Shown here piece by piece: positions 26,645 to 34,314 of a stretch of 64,000 bases of DNA. The stretch comes from a virus: positions 119,843 through 183,842 of IMG/VR virus record IMGVR_UViG_3300009126_000404; one strand, given 5' to 3'. How positions within the stretch are numbered: position 1 is the stretch's first letter; each line of letters begins with the position of its first letter. The position numbers and the translations under genes were made by a program. Under the pieces are notes generated by a model. That model was not told where the DNA came from, did no database searches, and was given only the letters and a program-made list of their open reading frames with translations.

Positions 26645-26652
26645 TATTTATT
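26645..26652 (-). promoter_or_regulatory. Late promoter AATAAATA, 5 nt before ATG
   Basis: AATAAATA-CTACG-ATG, with no Shine-Dalgarno sequence; predicted leaderless start of the J-protein/clpA message. Confidence 0.6.
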
Positions 26653-26684
26653 GGCATGACGAAGTGGGTTAAACGCTAGTGTTT

Positions 26685-27155
26685 TTAAAATAAGGTTGTT
26701 TTTTTAGTCTTGTTATCATCAGAAGACTTATTATCATTTAACCATTTATTAAAGAATCCATCTTTTTTAATTTCCATTTTCTTTTCAGTTTTATTATAAT
26801 CGTCAATGCTTTTTTCTGTTTGCTCGTAGTATTCTTTGTATGCTTCAATTACGGCTTTTTGTTGTGATAATAATTTTATTACATCCGCCATATTTAATGA
26901 AAGGGCTTCATACCCTTCTGTGGTTAATGCATATATAACAATAGGCTCGCCTGTTTCTTCTAATTGTTTCCACAAAACTTCTACGTTATCTTCTGTAATG
27001 ATTTCCCAATCAGCATTTCTTAGTTCTAATTCACTTGTATCAGGTAATACTAATGCTGGTCGTTCTACTGGTTCTGATTTGTATGTTACTACGTCTGGCA
27101 TAGATGCACATCCAGTTAAGGCTAATACACCTATTAATAATGTTTCTTTAATCAT
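26685..27155 (-). CDS. Lipoprotein, o-spanin (Rz1-like) candidate
   Basis: 156 residues with a signal peptide ending in lipobox LTGC (MIKETLLIGVLALTGCAS), so the mature protein starts at Cys16 and is attached to the outer membrane. A helical, charged mid-region follows. Its start overlaps the stop of the candidate i-spanin gene. Pairing of a short lipoprotein with a signal-anchored coiled-coil protein suits the Rz/Rz1 system that fuses the membranes at lysis. It is longer than typical Rz1. Confidence 0.65.
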   Translation of the reverse strand: MIKETLLIGVLALTGCASMPDVVTYKSEPVERPALVLPDTSELELRNADWEIITEDNVEVLWKQLEETGEPIVIYALTTEGYEALSLNMADVIKLLSQQKAVIEAYKEYYEQTEKSIDDYNKTEKKMEIKKDGFFNKWLNDNKSSDDNKTKKTTLF

Positions 27156-27601
27156 GGCTTGTAATTTGGGTTAGCAAGTCCAGGACATTCGTTGTTGGCT
27201 TTTGATTTCTTTGTGACATTTAATTCTTCCTCCGTTAATTCAGCTCCACTTAGTATCTCTATACATCTCATTACATTTGCACCGGCTTTGTCAATTATTT
27301 TTTCAACTAATCCAGGCTTTGCTTGTGCAAGTTGTCCTAAGTCATGTTTGCTTAACTTCTTCTCTAACGTATCAACACGTGATTGAGCTTCGGCAAACTC
27401 TTTGCTTACTTCATTAAATTGTTTTTGTACTTGTTCTAAATCCTGCTTTATGGCTTCCATTGCGGCATCGCTTTCTTTAGCCGCTTGTTCTGCCTGTGCC
27501 GCATTTGTTGCGTATATAAGAATTTGTTGTTGTGTGTATTGGTAATATTTCCATGCACCAAATCCTAGAACGCCAAATATGACGGTCATGATTAGAAGCA
27601 T
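27152..27601 (-). CDS. Signal-anchored coiled-coil protein, i-spanin (Rz-like) candidate
   Basis: 149 residues from the ATG at 27601, which has TTAGGA upstream; another ATG at 27625 adds eight residues. One N-terminal membrane helix (MLLIMTVIFGVLGFGAWKYY) is followed by a long heptad coiled coil (residues 35-90) and a Cys-containing C-terminus, expected in the periplasm. This is the typical i-spanin layout and it is directly upstream of the lipoprotein. Confidence 0.65.
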   Translation of the reverse strand: MLLIMTVIFGVLGFGAWKYYQYTQQQILIYATNAAQAEQAAKESDAAMEAIKQDLEQVQKQFNEVSKEFAEAQSRVDTLEKKLSKHDLGQLAQAKPGLVEKIIDKAGANVMRCIEILSGAELTEEELNVTKKSKANNECPGLANPNYKP

Positions 27602-27629
27602 TTTGATTTTTCCTAATAAAAACATTTTA

Positions 27630-28097
27630 TTAATATTTGTTTAAAAATTTGATTCTTTCTGTTATTGCGTGGGCTTCGGGATTAGTAGCAATTGTATAAT
27701 CGTAACTACTAGAATGTACACTTGCTTCAAAGTTTTCTTTATTCCACTCTGTTGGCATATCACTCTTGTATGCATTAAATTTAAAACTTTTTGCTGATTC
27801 GTCTACACGAGTTATATCATTTAATATGCTATCGATAGCTTCAAATAATTTACTATTTCTTTCTAACTCGACATATACTTTATAATTTCCGTTTTTATCT
27901 GGCCCAGGAGATACATCTACGTCTATAGTATCGTGGCCTGTTTCTATAAATTGGCTTAGGTCTTTTGCTGGATCAACATCTTTAACATCAAAAGCAACAA
28001 CGACAATATTTTTATCATCGCCTATTTTACTTTTGTATTGATCCACACTAAATGTTGTTTCTATTAAATTTATTAAATCGTTATTTTGTATACTCAT
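27630..28097 (-). CDS. Unknown acidic virion-type protein
   Basis: 155 residues (MSIQNNDLINLIETTFSVDQ), acidic, mixed alpha/beta. The gene sits between the spanin pair and another virion-type protein and shares their operon. It recalls T4-like marine phage proteins but I cannot name a family. Confidence 0.55.
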   Translation of the reverse strand: MSIQNNDLINLIETTFSVDQYKSKIGDDKNIVVVAFDVKDVDPAKDLSQFIETGHDTIDVDVSPGPDKNGNYKVYVELERNSKLFEAIDSILNDITRVDESAKSFKFNAYKSDMPTEWNKENFEASVHSSSYDYTIATNPEAHAITERIKFLNKY

Positions 28098-28098
28098 A

Positions 28099-28638
28099 TT
28101 ATTCTAGTCCTAATGTATCGGCTGGTGCATTATCAGATGCTATCTCATCCGTATATGCTTGTTCTACAGCATCACTATTAATATCTTGATCATCAACACG
28201 TAATTTACTAGACTCTACATCATCTAAGTATTTTCTAGGCATTACCAATGTTACTAACCATACAGGCTTAATAACCTTCTTAGCACGTGTTTGCCCTGGT
28301 CGCCTACCATCTGCATTATCTTGTCCTTCACTATCATCTGGACTTCTTAATTTAGCGGCTGTAACATAATCATCTTCTGCAAAATATACTTTACAACCAT
28401 GTTTTGTTAATCTCATTGCACCTTCTGGATCTGGCATTAATTTTTTAGGATACATTAATGTAACAGTAACCCAATATCTATCAATCTTAGGTCCTTCTAC
28501 TATTTCACCTTCTATCCAATTCTTATATGCATATATATTAGCCGTATCCAAAACACGTTCTATATCCATAAGAGTTTCTAATGCACTATCTCTATTAGTA
28601 TTTGCTTTTAAATTATCTAAAATGTTAAGTTGATCCAT
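28099..28638 (-). CDS. Unknown virion-type protein (179 aa)
   Basis: The sequence has beta-strand segments RYWVTVTLMYPKKLMPDPEG and RLTKHGCKVYF, then a Gly/Arg linker and VIKPVWLVTLVMPRKYLDD. Acidic C-terminus. The layout is reminiscent of conserved T4-like marine phage structural proteins. Function unknown. Confidence 0.55.
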   Translation of the reverse strand: MDQLNILDNLKANTNRDSALETLMDIERVLDTANIYAYKNWIEGEIVEGPKIDRYWVTVTLMYPKKLMPDPEGAMRLTKHGCKVYFAEDDYVTAAKLRSPDDSEGQDNADGRRPGQTRAKKVIKPVWLVTLVMPRKYLDDVESSKLRVDDQDINSDAVEQAYTDEIASDNAPADTLGLE

Positions 28639-28649
28639 TGTATATTCCT

Positions 28650-28904
28650 TTAATAATTATATCCTGATGATGAATTGTTATTTCTTAGTTGTTCAAATAA
28701 ATCTTCATGCTGTTCGATAATCTCTTCATCTTTATCTTGCATATTGTCTATTTGGTCTTGTATTTTTTCAACGGCTCTTTCTAATTTATCAACTTTATCA
28801 TCAATAACTGCTTGAGTAGTTGATAAACTAAAGGTTTGAGTTAGATTCCAACCGCCTAACGCAATTAAAATACCTATCAATAACATTATTATCTGGTCTT
28901 TCAT
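28650..28904 (-). CDS. Small membrane-anchored coiled-coil protein
   Basis: The ATG at 28904 (MKDQIIMLLIGILIALGGW) gives 84 residues; an upstream in-frame start at 28997 lies in the ferredoxin gene and is rejected because a late promoter sits exactly 5 nt before 28904. One membrane helix is followed by an acidic heptad coiled coil and an Asn/Ser tail. Confidence 0.65.
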   Translation of the reverse strand: MKDQIIMLLIGILIALGGWNLTQTFSLSTTQAVIDDKVDKLERAVEKIQDQIDNMQDKDEEIIEQHEDLFEQLRNNNSSSGYNY

Positions 28905-28909
28905 ATACT

Positions 28910-28917
28910 TATTTATG
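28910..28917 (-). promoter_or_regulatory. Late promoter CATAAATA, 5 nt before ATG
   Basis: CATAAATA-AGTAT-ATG in the gap after the ferredoxin gene; predicted leaderless transcript. Confidence 0.6.
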
Positions 28918-28947
28918 ACATTTAGTATAACTGTCAATAGATAAATG

Positions 28948-29289
28948 TTAGGTACTTGTTTCTGATACTTGATTAAGGGTGTATTTTGGTATCTCAATCA
29001 CTAAATCTTCATCTAATATAACAGTTTGGCAGGAAAGTCTTGAATCAGGGTCAAGCCCCCAAGCCTTGTCTAAAAGATCATCTTCAAGTTCATCTGATTC
29101 TTCAACACTATCTAAACCTTTGCGAACATAAACATGACATGTCGTACACGCACAAGCCATTTCACAAGCATGTTCGATATTAATATTATTGGCTAGTAAG
29201 GCTCTACAAACACTAGTTCCAGAATCTGCTTCAATAACTTTTCCCTCTGGACAAAACTCTATATTGGGTAAAACAGTTATTTTTGGCAT
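28948..29289 (-). CDS. fdx: [2Fe-2S] ferredoxin, ISC/adrenodoxin type
   Basis: 113 residues, the normal length. The cluster ligands appear as C-x5-C-x2-C in CEMACACTTC with the fourth Cys in RLSCQT, and the acidic patch DELEDDLLDKAWG precedes it as in ISC ferredoxins and adrenodoxin, which give electrons for cluster assembly on IscU. With the phage IscU, IscS and ferredoxin reductase it could complete an electron path. It is the last gene of an operon headed by the 146-residue gene at 30199-30639. Confidence 0.9.
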   Translation of the reverse strand: MPKITVLPNIEFCPEGKVIEADSGTSVCRALLANNINIEHACEMACACTTCHVYVRKGLDSVEESDELEDDLLDKAWGLDPDSRLSCQTVILDEDLVIEIPKYTLNQVSETST

Positions 29290-29891
29290 TTATTGTTTAC
29301 AATAATATCAACAATTCCAGACCAATCGTTTGCCCTTTGAATACCGTTAGTTAATTCTTCATTCTCATTATGATTGTGTGTTAAAAGTATAGATTTTAAT
29401 CCTATTCTTGCTCCATCTTCAGCATTTTCTAGTTTATCTTCTATCCAATATGTTTCACTACCTACATATTCTGCTAATGCCTTATCTTTATGAGAACCTG
29501 TATCTAAACAAATTATTTCTTTAAATGTACCTTTCCCAAATATATTTTCTAAATTATATCTTCTTAATCTTATTGATTTTTTATCTAAACTTAAACTAGT
29601 TATACAATGAAACCTATATCCGTGTTCATATAGTTTTGCTACACCACTTCTAGCATCTCTATATGCTTTTAAATAACCAATCCATGCACTTTCGTTAAAA
29701 ATTTTAATTAGTTCTTTACCTACAGGCTTTTCCATTCCATACTGTTCACAAATATCATACATTCCATGTGCAACAAGAACATGACCATGCGATTCCATCC
29801 ACTTGTGGAAGGCAGTTTCCCAATCAAGCAATACACCATCACAGTCTGTTAGTATTATTTTATCAGACATTTTTATCTTTTTATCTATCAT
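29277..29891 (-). CDS. HAD-family phosphatase
   Basis: 204 residues. Motif I appears as LTDCDGVLLDW, followed by a cap region and SLSLDKKSIR (motif II/III area) and ETYWIEDKLENAEDG (motif IV acidic pair). It is probably a small-molecule phosphatase, perhaps nucleotidase-like. The start overlaps the previous stop as ATGA; a second ATG at 29870 is possible. It overlaps the ferredoxin start by 13 bases. Confidence 0.65.
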   Translation of the reverse strand: MIDKKIKMSDKIILTDCDGVLLDWETAFHKWMESHGHVLVAHGMYDICEQYGMEKPVGKELIKIFNESAWIGYLKAYRDARSGVAKLYEHGYRFHCITSLSLDKKSIRLRRYNLENIFGKGTFKEIICLDTGSHKDKALAEYVGSETYWIEDKLENAEDGARIGLKSILLTHNHNENEELTNGIQRANDWSGIVDIIVNNKCQK

Positions 29892-30199
29892 AGTTTAGGC
29901 ATGTCTAGTAAATCTGCAAATTCTTTATGTTCCTTAGTGTCATACACACTCTTTCCTGGCCATCCACCAAATACACCAGTTTCCAAACTATTTTTAATCC
30001 ATTGTAAATGTATATCATTGTCTAGTGCTTCTTTTCTTTTAATTTTATGTAAATGTTCTGGTTCTATATTGTGCAGAGTAGTCATATCAAACATTTTAAT
30101 ATTAGGCATAAATTTCATTTTAACTAACATAGCTTCAGCATCATCTAATACAACGCAATCATGATAATCATTAATAATTATACTCCAAACTTTTTTCAT
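29888..30199 (-). CDS. Unknown 103-aa phage protein
   Basis: Begins MKKVWSIIINDYHDCVVLDD. Coupled to both neighbours by overlapping stop and start codons. The C-terminal half contains FGGWPGKSVYDTKEHKEF. No family recognised. Confidence 0.55.
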   Translation of the reverse strand: MKKVWSIIINDYHDCVVLDDAEAMLVKMKFMPNIKMFDMTTLHNIEPEHLHKIKRKEALDNDIHLQWIKNSLETGVFGGWPGKSVYDTKEHKEFADLLDMPKL

Positions 30200-30639
30200 T
30201 AACGTCTCATTCTTGCAATTTCTACTGCCTCTTCTTTGTTATCTTCAAAAATAGGAACCATATTACTTTTATGCATTGTAGCAATCCCAAGTAATCTACG
30301 TTTACCAGTATATTTCATAGGTTCTTTACGTGTAGCAGTTCCACTAATATTATTACTAACACTTGGATATTGCTTAGTTTCTCTTACTTTTGGGGGTTGG
30401 TATGGGTTTCTATTTACTAATTGTTTTTCTGGTGCTTTATAGTCACCATTAATGTATTCTATATAATCTTCAAACTTATCAAACTGTGCCGCGTGTATAT
30501 GACGTTTACGACAATTTTTATTATGCTGTTTCCATTGTACTCTTAATTGCTCTTGTCTCTCCACAGTCATGTGTTTTTGTTTCCTTTTACGGCTATATTG
30601 TGTTGTGGTCATCCAAGGACCTACTAGATGCATTGACAT
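30199..30639 (-). CDS. Conserved T4-like marine phage protein, basic
   Basis: 146 residues beginning MSMHLVGPWMTTTQYSRKRK. The start MSMHLxGPWxTTT and the end (KYTGKRRLLGIATMHKSNMVP) recall a conserved hypothetical protein of T4-like cyanophages and pelagiphages, from memory. It is strongly basic, hinting at nucleic-acid binding. It is driven by a sigma70-type promoter whose start point lies at the ATG. Confidence 0.6.
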   Translation of the reverse strand: MSMHLVGPWMTTTQYSRKRKQKHMTVERQEQLRVQWKQHNKNCRKRHIHAAQFDKFEDYIEYINGDYKAPEKQLVNRNPYQPPKVRETKQYPSVSNNISGTATRKEPMKYTGKRRLLGIATMHKSNMVPIFEDNKEEAVEIARMRR

Positions 30640-30645
30640 ATGTAT

Positions 30646-30674
30646 AGAATAACAGAAAATATGTTATTTGTCAA
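30646..30674 (-). promoter_or_regulatory. Sigma70-type promoter, TTGACA-N17-TATTCT
   Basis: The -35 TTGACA overlaps the last codons of the radical SAM gene; the -10 TATTCT ends only 6 nt before ATG 30639, so the transcript would start at or next to the ATG. The spacer contains the inverted repeat AATAACA/TGTTATT. Confidence 0.65.
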
Positions 30675-31902
30675 CCAAGTTAGAGCCGTAAACTAGTTCA
30701 CCTAATTTCTCATTATAGTCATACAAATACATTCCTCTAAACTTATCTTGCTCTTTAGTAATATTTTTAAAAGATTGTAAATGAGAATCCGATGCATTTA
30801 TTGCCCGTCTCATGTCCGGCAATGATTCTATAAGAAATCTAGTTTCCTTAGTTGAGGCATATTTTGCCTCAAGTTTATCACATATAGCATATGCTTCTTT
30901 TTTAAAATTATCTGGTAAGTTTCCTACTCTAAAATAACTTGGAAATACAAGCAATCGTATATTACTCTCCATTTCGTGATCAGCTATAAAGTCTACAAAG
31001 TCAAGCATATTATCATAGTTAAATATTTGATAACTACTATTAATTTGAACTTTGAACCAATCTTTGTTAATTGCTTGATATAAGTACAGCTTTTTACATG
31101 TTTCTTCCATTTGGCTCCATGTAAACACTCCATTGCTTCTCATATATTCAAACATAGAGCCAACAGCATCAATACTAATATCTAAAACAAGTCTTTTAAG
31201 TTTATTAAACTTATCTAGTTTCTCAAAATCTAATTTTGATCCATTTGTTGTGATAACTATTTTAACTTTTTCTGGATGCCCGTATTCTTCAATAAGTTCC
31301 ATTAACTTATATGGGCTGTCGTCCATAAACGGTTCGCCACCTGTCATCCATATTTGTCTTATACCATCAAGTACACTTGGATTTGCTTCTAAATATTCAT
31401 TAATATTATTAAAATTTTTCTGATGTTGCTCTGGGACTTTTTTATATTCTTCAGGAAACAATGGATACATATGTTTCGCTTCAGGAATTAGACTGTTACT
31501 GTAGTTTGCACTACACATCCTGCATTTAAAATTACATACGTTACTAAAGTTAACAAACAGATGACTTATATTATTTCCACGTAACTTTGGATTAGTATAT
31601 GGTTCTGGATGGCCTAATGTGTCCATCATACTTTGTCCTAACCAATGTATTCTTTGACTCTTAGTACCAATTTTTTCTTTTTGCAAACAATGACTACAAC
31701 CTTGTGTGTCCCATTCCCCATCAAGCATTTGCTGTCTAAGTGCGACCATTTTATCACTTTCGTGACTGGCTCCCATGTCATCATCACTCATCATACATCT
31801 GCTCACAACTCCAGATGGATGCCAACTTATTGTATTAAAAGGTATTGGGCACCAACTTTTACTGTGTAAGTTCTTCCACGTACTGTCTTCTTTGAATTTA
31901 AT
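30664..31902 (-). CDS. Radical SAM protein 3, probable ATT start
   Basis: Translated from ATT at 31902 the product is 412 residues. The frame upstream of the first GTG/ATG at 31806 encodes SWCPIPFNTISWHPSG, the same Cys-Pro/Trp N-terminal motif seen in the other two phage radical SAM proteins, so the short start would remove a conserved part. A perfect TAGGAG site lies 7 nt before ATT 31900-31902, and no ATG, GTG or TTG is in frame. The radical SAM motif is CNFKCRMC, with TGGEPFMDD following. Substrate unknown. A sequencing error or ATA start are the alternatives. Confidence 0.8.
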   Translation of the reverse strand: MKFKEDSTWKNLHSKSWCPIPFNTISWHPSGVVSRCMMSDDDMGASHESDKMVALRQQMLDGEWDTQGCSHCLQKEKIGTKSQRIHWLGQSMMDTLGHPEPYTNPKLRGNNISHLFVNFSNVCNFKCRMCSANYSNSLIPEAKHMYPLFPEEYKKVPEQHQKNFNNINEYLEANPSVLDGIRQIWMTGGEPFMDDSPYKLMELIEEYGHPEKVKIVITTNGSKLDFEKLDKFNKLKRLVLDISIDAVGSMFEYMRSNGVFTWSQMEETCKKLYLYQAINKDWFKVQINSSYQIFNYDNMLDFVDFIADHEMESNIRLLVFPSYFRVGNLPDNFKKEAYAICDKLEAKYASTKETRFLIESLPDMRRAINASDSHLQSFKNITKEQDKFRGMYLYDYNEKLGELVYGSNLVDK

Positions 31903-31912
31903 GCCTATTCTC

Positions 31913-32365
31913 CTACATTAATTCAAAGTGTGGTGCGTCTATAAAAGGCCTACGACCTTGTGATCTACGAAGATCGATATATTCATTCATGGCTTCAGCC
32001 ATAGTTCCATCAAACTCCCTAATATCACCAACACTCCAAGCCGCTCCCCATTTGACTGCAACGTCATATTCAAGAGCCGCTTTTTTTATAGAATCAGCCA
32101 CATCATCATAAAGATTTAATTCCCATGATATTGACGGGCCTACAAAAGCCACAAGATCTACAGCACGACCTTCAAGGTGTTTTGACTTTAATGTTTGAGA
32201 TTTACCTGCTTCAACATATTTCTTTTGTGTTTCTAATGTTCTTACTCCCTCAATAACACCAAAGTCAACTCGTGTAAGTTCTATTGCTTTTTTTACTACT
32301 TGAATCAAATTGGGGTCAACACCTTCCAATCTAGATTCACTTCTATTACTTAATTTAAAAGCCAT
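31913..32365 (-). CDS. Endolysin, M15-type L-alanyl-D-glutamate peptidase
   Basis: 150 residues. The zinc-binding motif S-x-H-x-x-G-x-A-x-D is seen as SKHLEGRAVD (residues 81-90), and the distal PHFEL at the C-terminus gives the third ligand. This is the VanY/T5-endolysin-like peptidase fold that cuts cross-linking peptides of murein. There is no signal peptide, so it needs a holin. Its stop overlaps the ribosome-binding site of the next gene. Confidence 0.85.
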   Translation of the reverse strand: MAFKLSNRSESRLEGVDPNLIQVVKKAIELTRVDFGVIEGVRTLETQKKYVEAGKSQTLKSKHLEGRAVDLVAFVGPSISWELNLYDDVADSIKKAALEYDVAVKWGAAWSVGDIREFDGTMAEAMNEYIDLRRSQGRRPFIDAPHFELM

Positions 32366-32370
32366 TATTT

Positions 32371-32526
32371 TTATTCACTTTTCATTAGTGTCCAGACACC
32401 GTATGCCATTAGTGCCCAAGCAATTGGGGTTACTGGTGCAATCCACATAAGTAGGCCAGCACCTATTAGTGCTACGCCATCCCATGATGTACGTTCAGTT
32501 AGTCTGTCTTTAATCCAATCAATCAT
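32371..32526 (-). CDS. Small membrane protein in lysis cassette (51 aa)
   Basis: ATG at 32526 has a strong AAAAGGAG site. MIDWIKDRLTERTSWDGVAL continues into one or two hydrophobic segments. It lies 5 bases before the endolysin gene; similar ERTSWDG proteins accompany T4-like marine phage genes, from memory. A holin or antiholin role is inferred from position. Confidence 0.65.
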   Translation of the reverse strand: MIDWIKDRLTERTSWDGVALIGAGLLMWIAPVTPIAWALMAYGVWTLMKSE

Positions 32527-32550
32527 ATTGATCTCCTTTTCTGTAATCTA

Positions 32551-32587
32551 GCGCCTTAACAATGTATATATTACAATCTTAAGGCGC
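32551..32587 (-). repeat. 9-bp inverted repeat, possible RNA hairpin
   Basis: Arms GCGCCTTAA and TTAAGGCGC flank a 19-nt loop between two lysis genes. It is not followed by a T run, so it is not an ordinary terminator; it may block or process the read-through message just upstream of the 51-residue gene's ribosome-binding site. Confidence 0.6.
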
Positions 32588-32615
32588 CAGTAATTTTAGT
32601 AAAATGGATTGTAGT

Positions 32616-32837
32616 CTACTTCTTTACAAGAAGTGCCCATAAAATGCCCACCGTGATTAGGCCGATAATGCCTTGTGATCCCAGGTCAGCAATAATAGCC
32701 GAGATGTTATTAATAACACCTAAAGATAGAAATGGCACGGTAGAACCGAATACCACTTCTAGGGCTATGCTTAGTCCGATTAGACTAATTGCAACTGTTT
32801 GTACAGAAGCAATAGTATCAGTAATAGTTTTAAACAT
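32616..32837 (-). CDS. Holin candidate, two-span membrane protein
   Basis: The ATG at 32837 follows AAAGGGA; an earlier ATG at 32861 lacks a site. The 73-residue product has two hydrophobic segments (VQTVAISLIGLSIALEVVF and QGIIGLITVGILWALLV) and a Lys-rich end, a class II holin layout. It is the first gene of the lysis unit. Confidence 0.6.
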   Translation of the reverse strand: MFKTITDTIASVQTVAISLIGLSIALEVVFGSTVPFLSLGVINNISAIIADLGSQGIIGLITVGILWALLVKK

Positions 32838-32922
32838 ATATATGTTCCCTTTCACTGTCATAGCAAAATATGAAAGTCAATCTAAAACCATTCAGATGAC
32901 TGCTACTCATTTCACTATACTG

Positions 32923-32956
32923 TATTTAGTGTATACTAGAAATTCATTTATGTCAA
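32923..32956 (-). promoter_or_regulatory. Overlapping sigma70 and late promoter of the lysis unit
   Basis: TTGACA and TACACT are 17 nt apart; the -10 runs directly into ACTAAATA, a late-type octamer with the same downstream direction. Transcription would start about 80 nt before the holin ATG. Confidence 0.5.
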
Positions 32957-32987
32957 GAATTAATTGCACCACTATATACAGTACCTT

Positions 32988-33188
32988 TTATAAAATTCCG
33001 GTAGTTTTTATATGATTTAATGGTAATGCTTTTCCGTCTTTATCCACAACCAGTACTCCATCTATGGTTCCACTCATATATTGCTTACCATTTGATGAAA
33101 CATACATACAAGGTTTTAACTCTATTCCATTAATAGTACGTTTATAGTTGTGTGGTCTCGGTGTTTTTGATGGTGCTTTGTATCCCAT
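32988..33188 (-). CDS. Small basic protein (66 aa)
   Basis: Begins MGYKAPSKTPRPHNYKRTIN, with a short beta-rich C-terminal part (GKQYMSGTIDGVLVVDKDG). It has an AAGGA site. Unknown. Confidence 0.55.
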   Translation of the reverse strand: MGYKAPSKTPRPHNYKRTINGIELKPCMYVSSNGKQYMSGTIDGVLVVDKDGKALPLNHIKTTGIL

Positions 33189-33206
33189 AGATATCCTTTT
33201 GATATC

Positions 33207-33214
33207 TATTTACC
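33207..33214 (-). promoter_or_regulatory. Late promoter-like GGTAAATA
   Basis: GGTAAATAG lies 18 nt before the ATG at 33188 with AAGGA between them. Confidence 0.4.
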
Positions 33215-33219
33215 ATCTT

Positions 33220-33543
33220 TTAGATTTGAACCGGGTCTTTTGCAGTTACAAGGAACATTTTGAGCATAATTCCATTAACATTTTCATGCGTCAGATACCC
33301 GTCTACGCAATCGCCTTCTTTTGTAATACCAGGCAGTTCTACCATTTTTTCGTCTTCAGTAGCATAATCTTGGAATACGCCAACCTCATATAGTCCTGAT
33401 TTACCACCGTATGACATTTCATTACAGATAATGCTTAGTTGATATTTGCCAAAATCAAGAATTGCTTGTTTGCCTTTATGACCTCGGCCTTGGTCTTTCA
33501 TTTTTACATCTTTAAAACGCATAATTGGACTCTCAAATTCCAT
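33220..33543 (-). CDS. Conserved marine phage protein (107 aa)
   Basis: MEFESPIMRFKDVKMKDQGRG opens a beta-rich protein; the FESPIMRF-x-DVKMKD start recalls a conserved T4-like marine phage protein from memory. It is one base downstream of the 62-residue gene and shares the sigma70 promoter cluster at 34 kb. Function unknown. Confidence 0.6.
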   Translation of the reverse strand: MEFESPIMRFKDVKMKDQGRGHKGKQAILDFGKYQLSIICNEMSYGGKSGLYEVGVFQDYATEDEKMVELPGITKEGDCVDGYLTHENVNGIMLKMFLVTAKDPVQI

Positions 33544-33732
33544 TTACTTTAGTGGTAGTTCCATTTGACTTTCTAATACAATTAGTTGTTTTTCAAGTTC
33601 TTCTATATAATTTTCTAATGTATCTATAGTAGTATAGAGGTGTCCAGTGTCATGTTCTTGAATACGACTACGAAACACCTCTGCTAATTCTCGGCACATG
33701 TCTATTGTATGTGTTATTTCACTAAACTTCAT
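33544..33732 (-). CDS. Small helical protein (62 aa)
   Basis: MKFSEITHTIDMCRELAEVF and a heptad-rich C-terminus predict two helices. The ATG overlaps the stop of the preceding gene. Unknown. Confidence 0.5.
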   Translation of the reverse strand: MKFSEITHTIDMCRELAEVFRSRIQEHDTGHLYTTIDTLENYIEELEKQLIVLESQMELPLK

Positions 33733-33959
33733 TTAAAAAATTTCTCAAACTCTTCTGTTGCTTTTTGTTTTGCCTTGCTTTGTGCTTTAACTTGTTCTTC
33801 GGTATACATAGGTGTTTTGACCGTATTTACATAGTCAATTTCTTCAAGAATCTCAATACGTTCCTTAACTTTTTTAAGTGCCATACGGATTTCTTGGCTG
33901 TTTTCTTCTTTATTCATTTCTTCTTTAATAATTTCCACAATTTGCCTACTACTAATCAT
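33729..33959 (-). CDS. Small helical protein (76 aa), first gene after promoter cluster
   Basis: MISSRQIVEIIKEEMNKEEN and further Lys/Glu-rich helices. An AGGA site lies upstream in the leader of the promoter cluster. Unknown; probably early. Confidence 0.55.
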   Translation of the reverse strand: MISSRQIVEIIKEEMNKEENSQEIRMALKKVKERIEILEEIDYVNTVKTPMYTEEQVKAQSKAKQKATEEFEKFFK

Positions 33960-33984
33960 ATCCGTTCTTCCTGTTAGTGTTACT

Positions 33985-34046
33985 ACTATAACACGATAGT
34001 TGTATTTCTGTCAACTATTTTATCTATTATTATATTGTTTAGTCAA
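33985..34046 (-). promoter_or_regulatory. Two tandem sigma70-type promoters
   Basis: TTGACA-N18-TATAGT (33985-34014) is the nearer and clearer; TTGACT-N18-TAAAAT (34017-34046) is weaker. Both point at the 76-residue gene. Confidence 0.5.
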
Positions 34047-34097
34047 TACAACAAATAGTAATCTACTTTGTTAACGAAATCCAATAACAATGTGTAC

Positions 34098-34126
34098 ATT
34101 ATACAACAAACACACATTAAAGTCAA
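34098..34126 (-). promoter_or_regulatory. Sigma70-type promoter TTGACT-N17-TATAAT
   Basis: A near-consensus promoter just after tRNA-Arg, pointing at the 33729-33959 operon. Together with the two above it makes a three-promoter array in a 180-bp gene-free stretch. Confidence 0.7.
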
Positions 34127-34145
34127 TACTTTAATTAAATTTATC

Positions 34146-34222
34146 TGGCGGGCCTGAAGAGATTCGAACTCCTGACCTCCTGTTCCGTAGACAGGCGCTC
34201 TATCCAACTGAGCTACAGGCCC
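34146..34222 (-). tRNA. tRNA-Arg (ACG)
   Basis: Cloverleaf with acceptor GGGCCTG/CAGGCCC, D-arm GCTCAGTTGGATAGAGC, T-loop TTCGAAT and anticodon loop CTACGGA (ACG). CCA is encoded. The ACG anticodon would need A34-to-I editing by host TadA. Confidence 0.95.
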
Positions 34223-34228
34223 ATTTAT

Positions 34229-34256
34229 ATATTAGCAGATAGTAGTGATATGTCAA
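34229..34256 (-). promoter_or_regulatory. Promoter for tRNA-Arg, TTGACA-N16-TAATAT
   Basis: The -35 lies next to the preceding terminator. The -10 is followed by TATAAATG, one base short of the late octamer, so the promoter may serve both periods. Confidence 0.6.
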
Positions 34257-34260
34257 CCAC

Positions 34261-34290
34261 AAAAAAAGGCCAGCATAAAGCTGACCCTTT
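34261..34290 (-). terminator. Intrinsic terminator of outer-membrane protein gene
   Basis: Minus strand GGTCAGC-TTTAT-GCTGGCC followed by seven T residues. Confidence 0.85.
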
Positions 34291-34314
34291 AATTTTTGAT
34301 CTAAATTAAATCAA

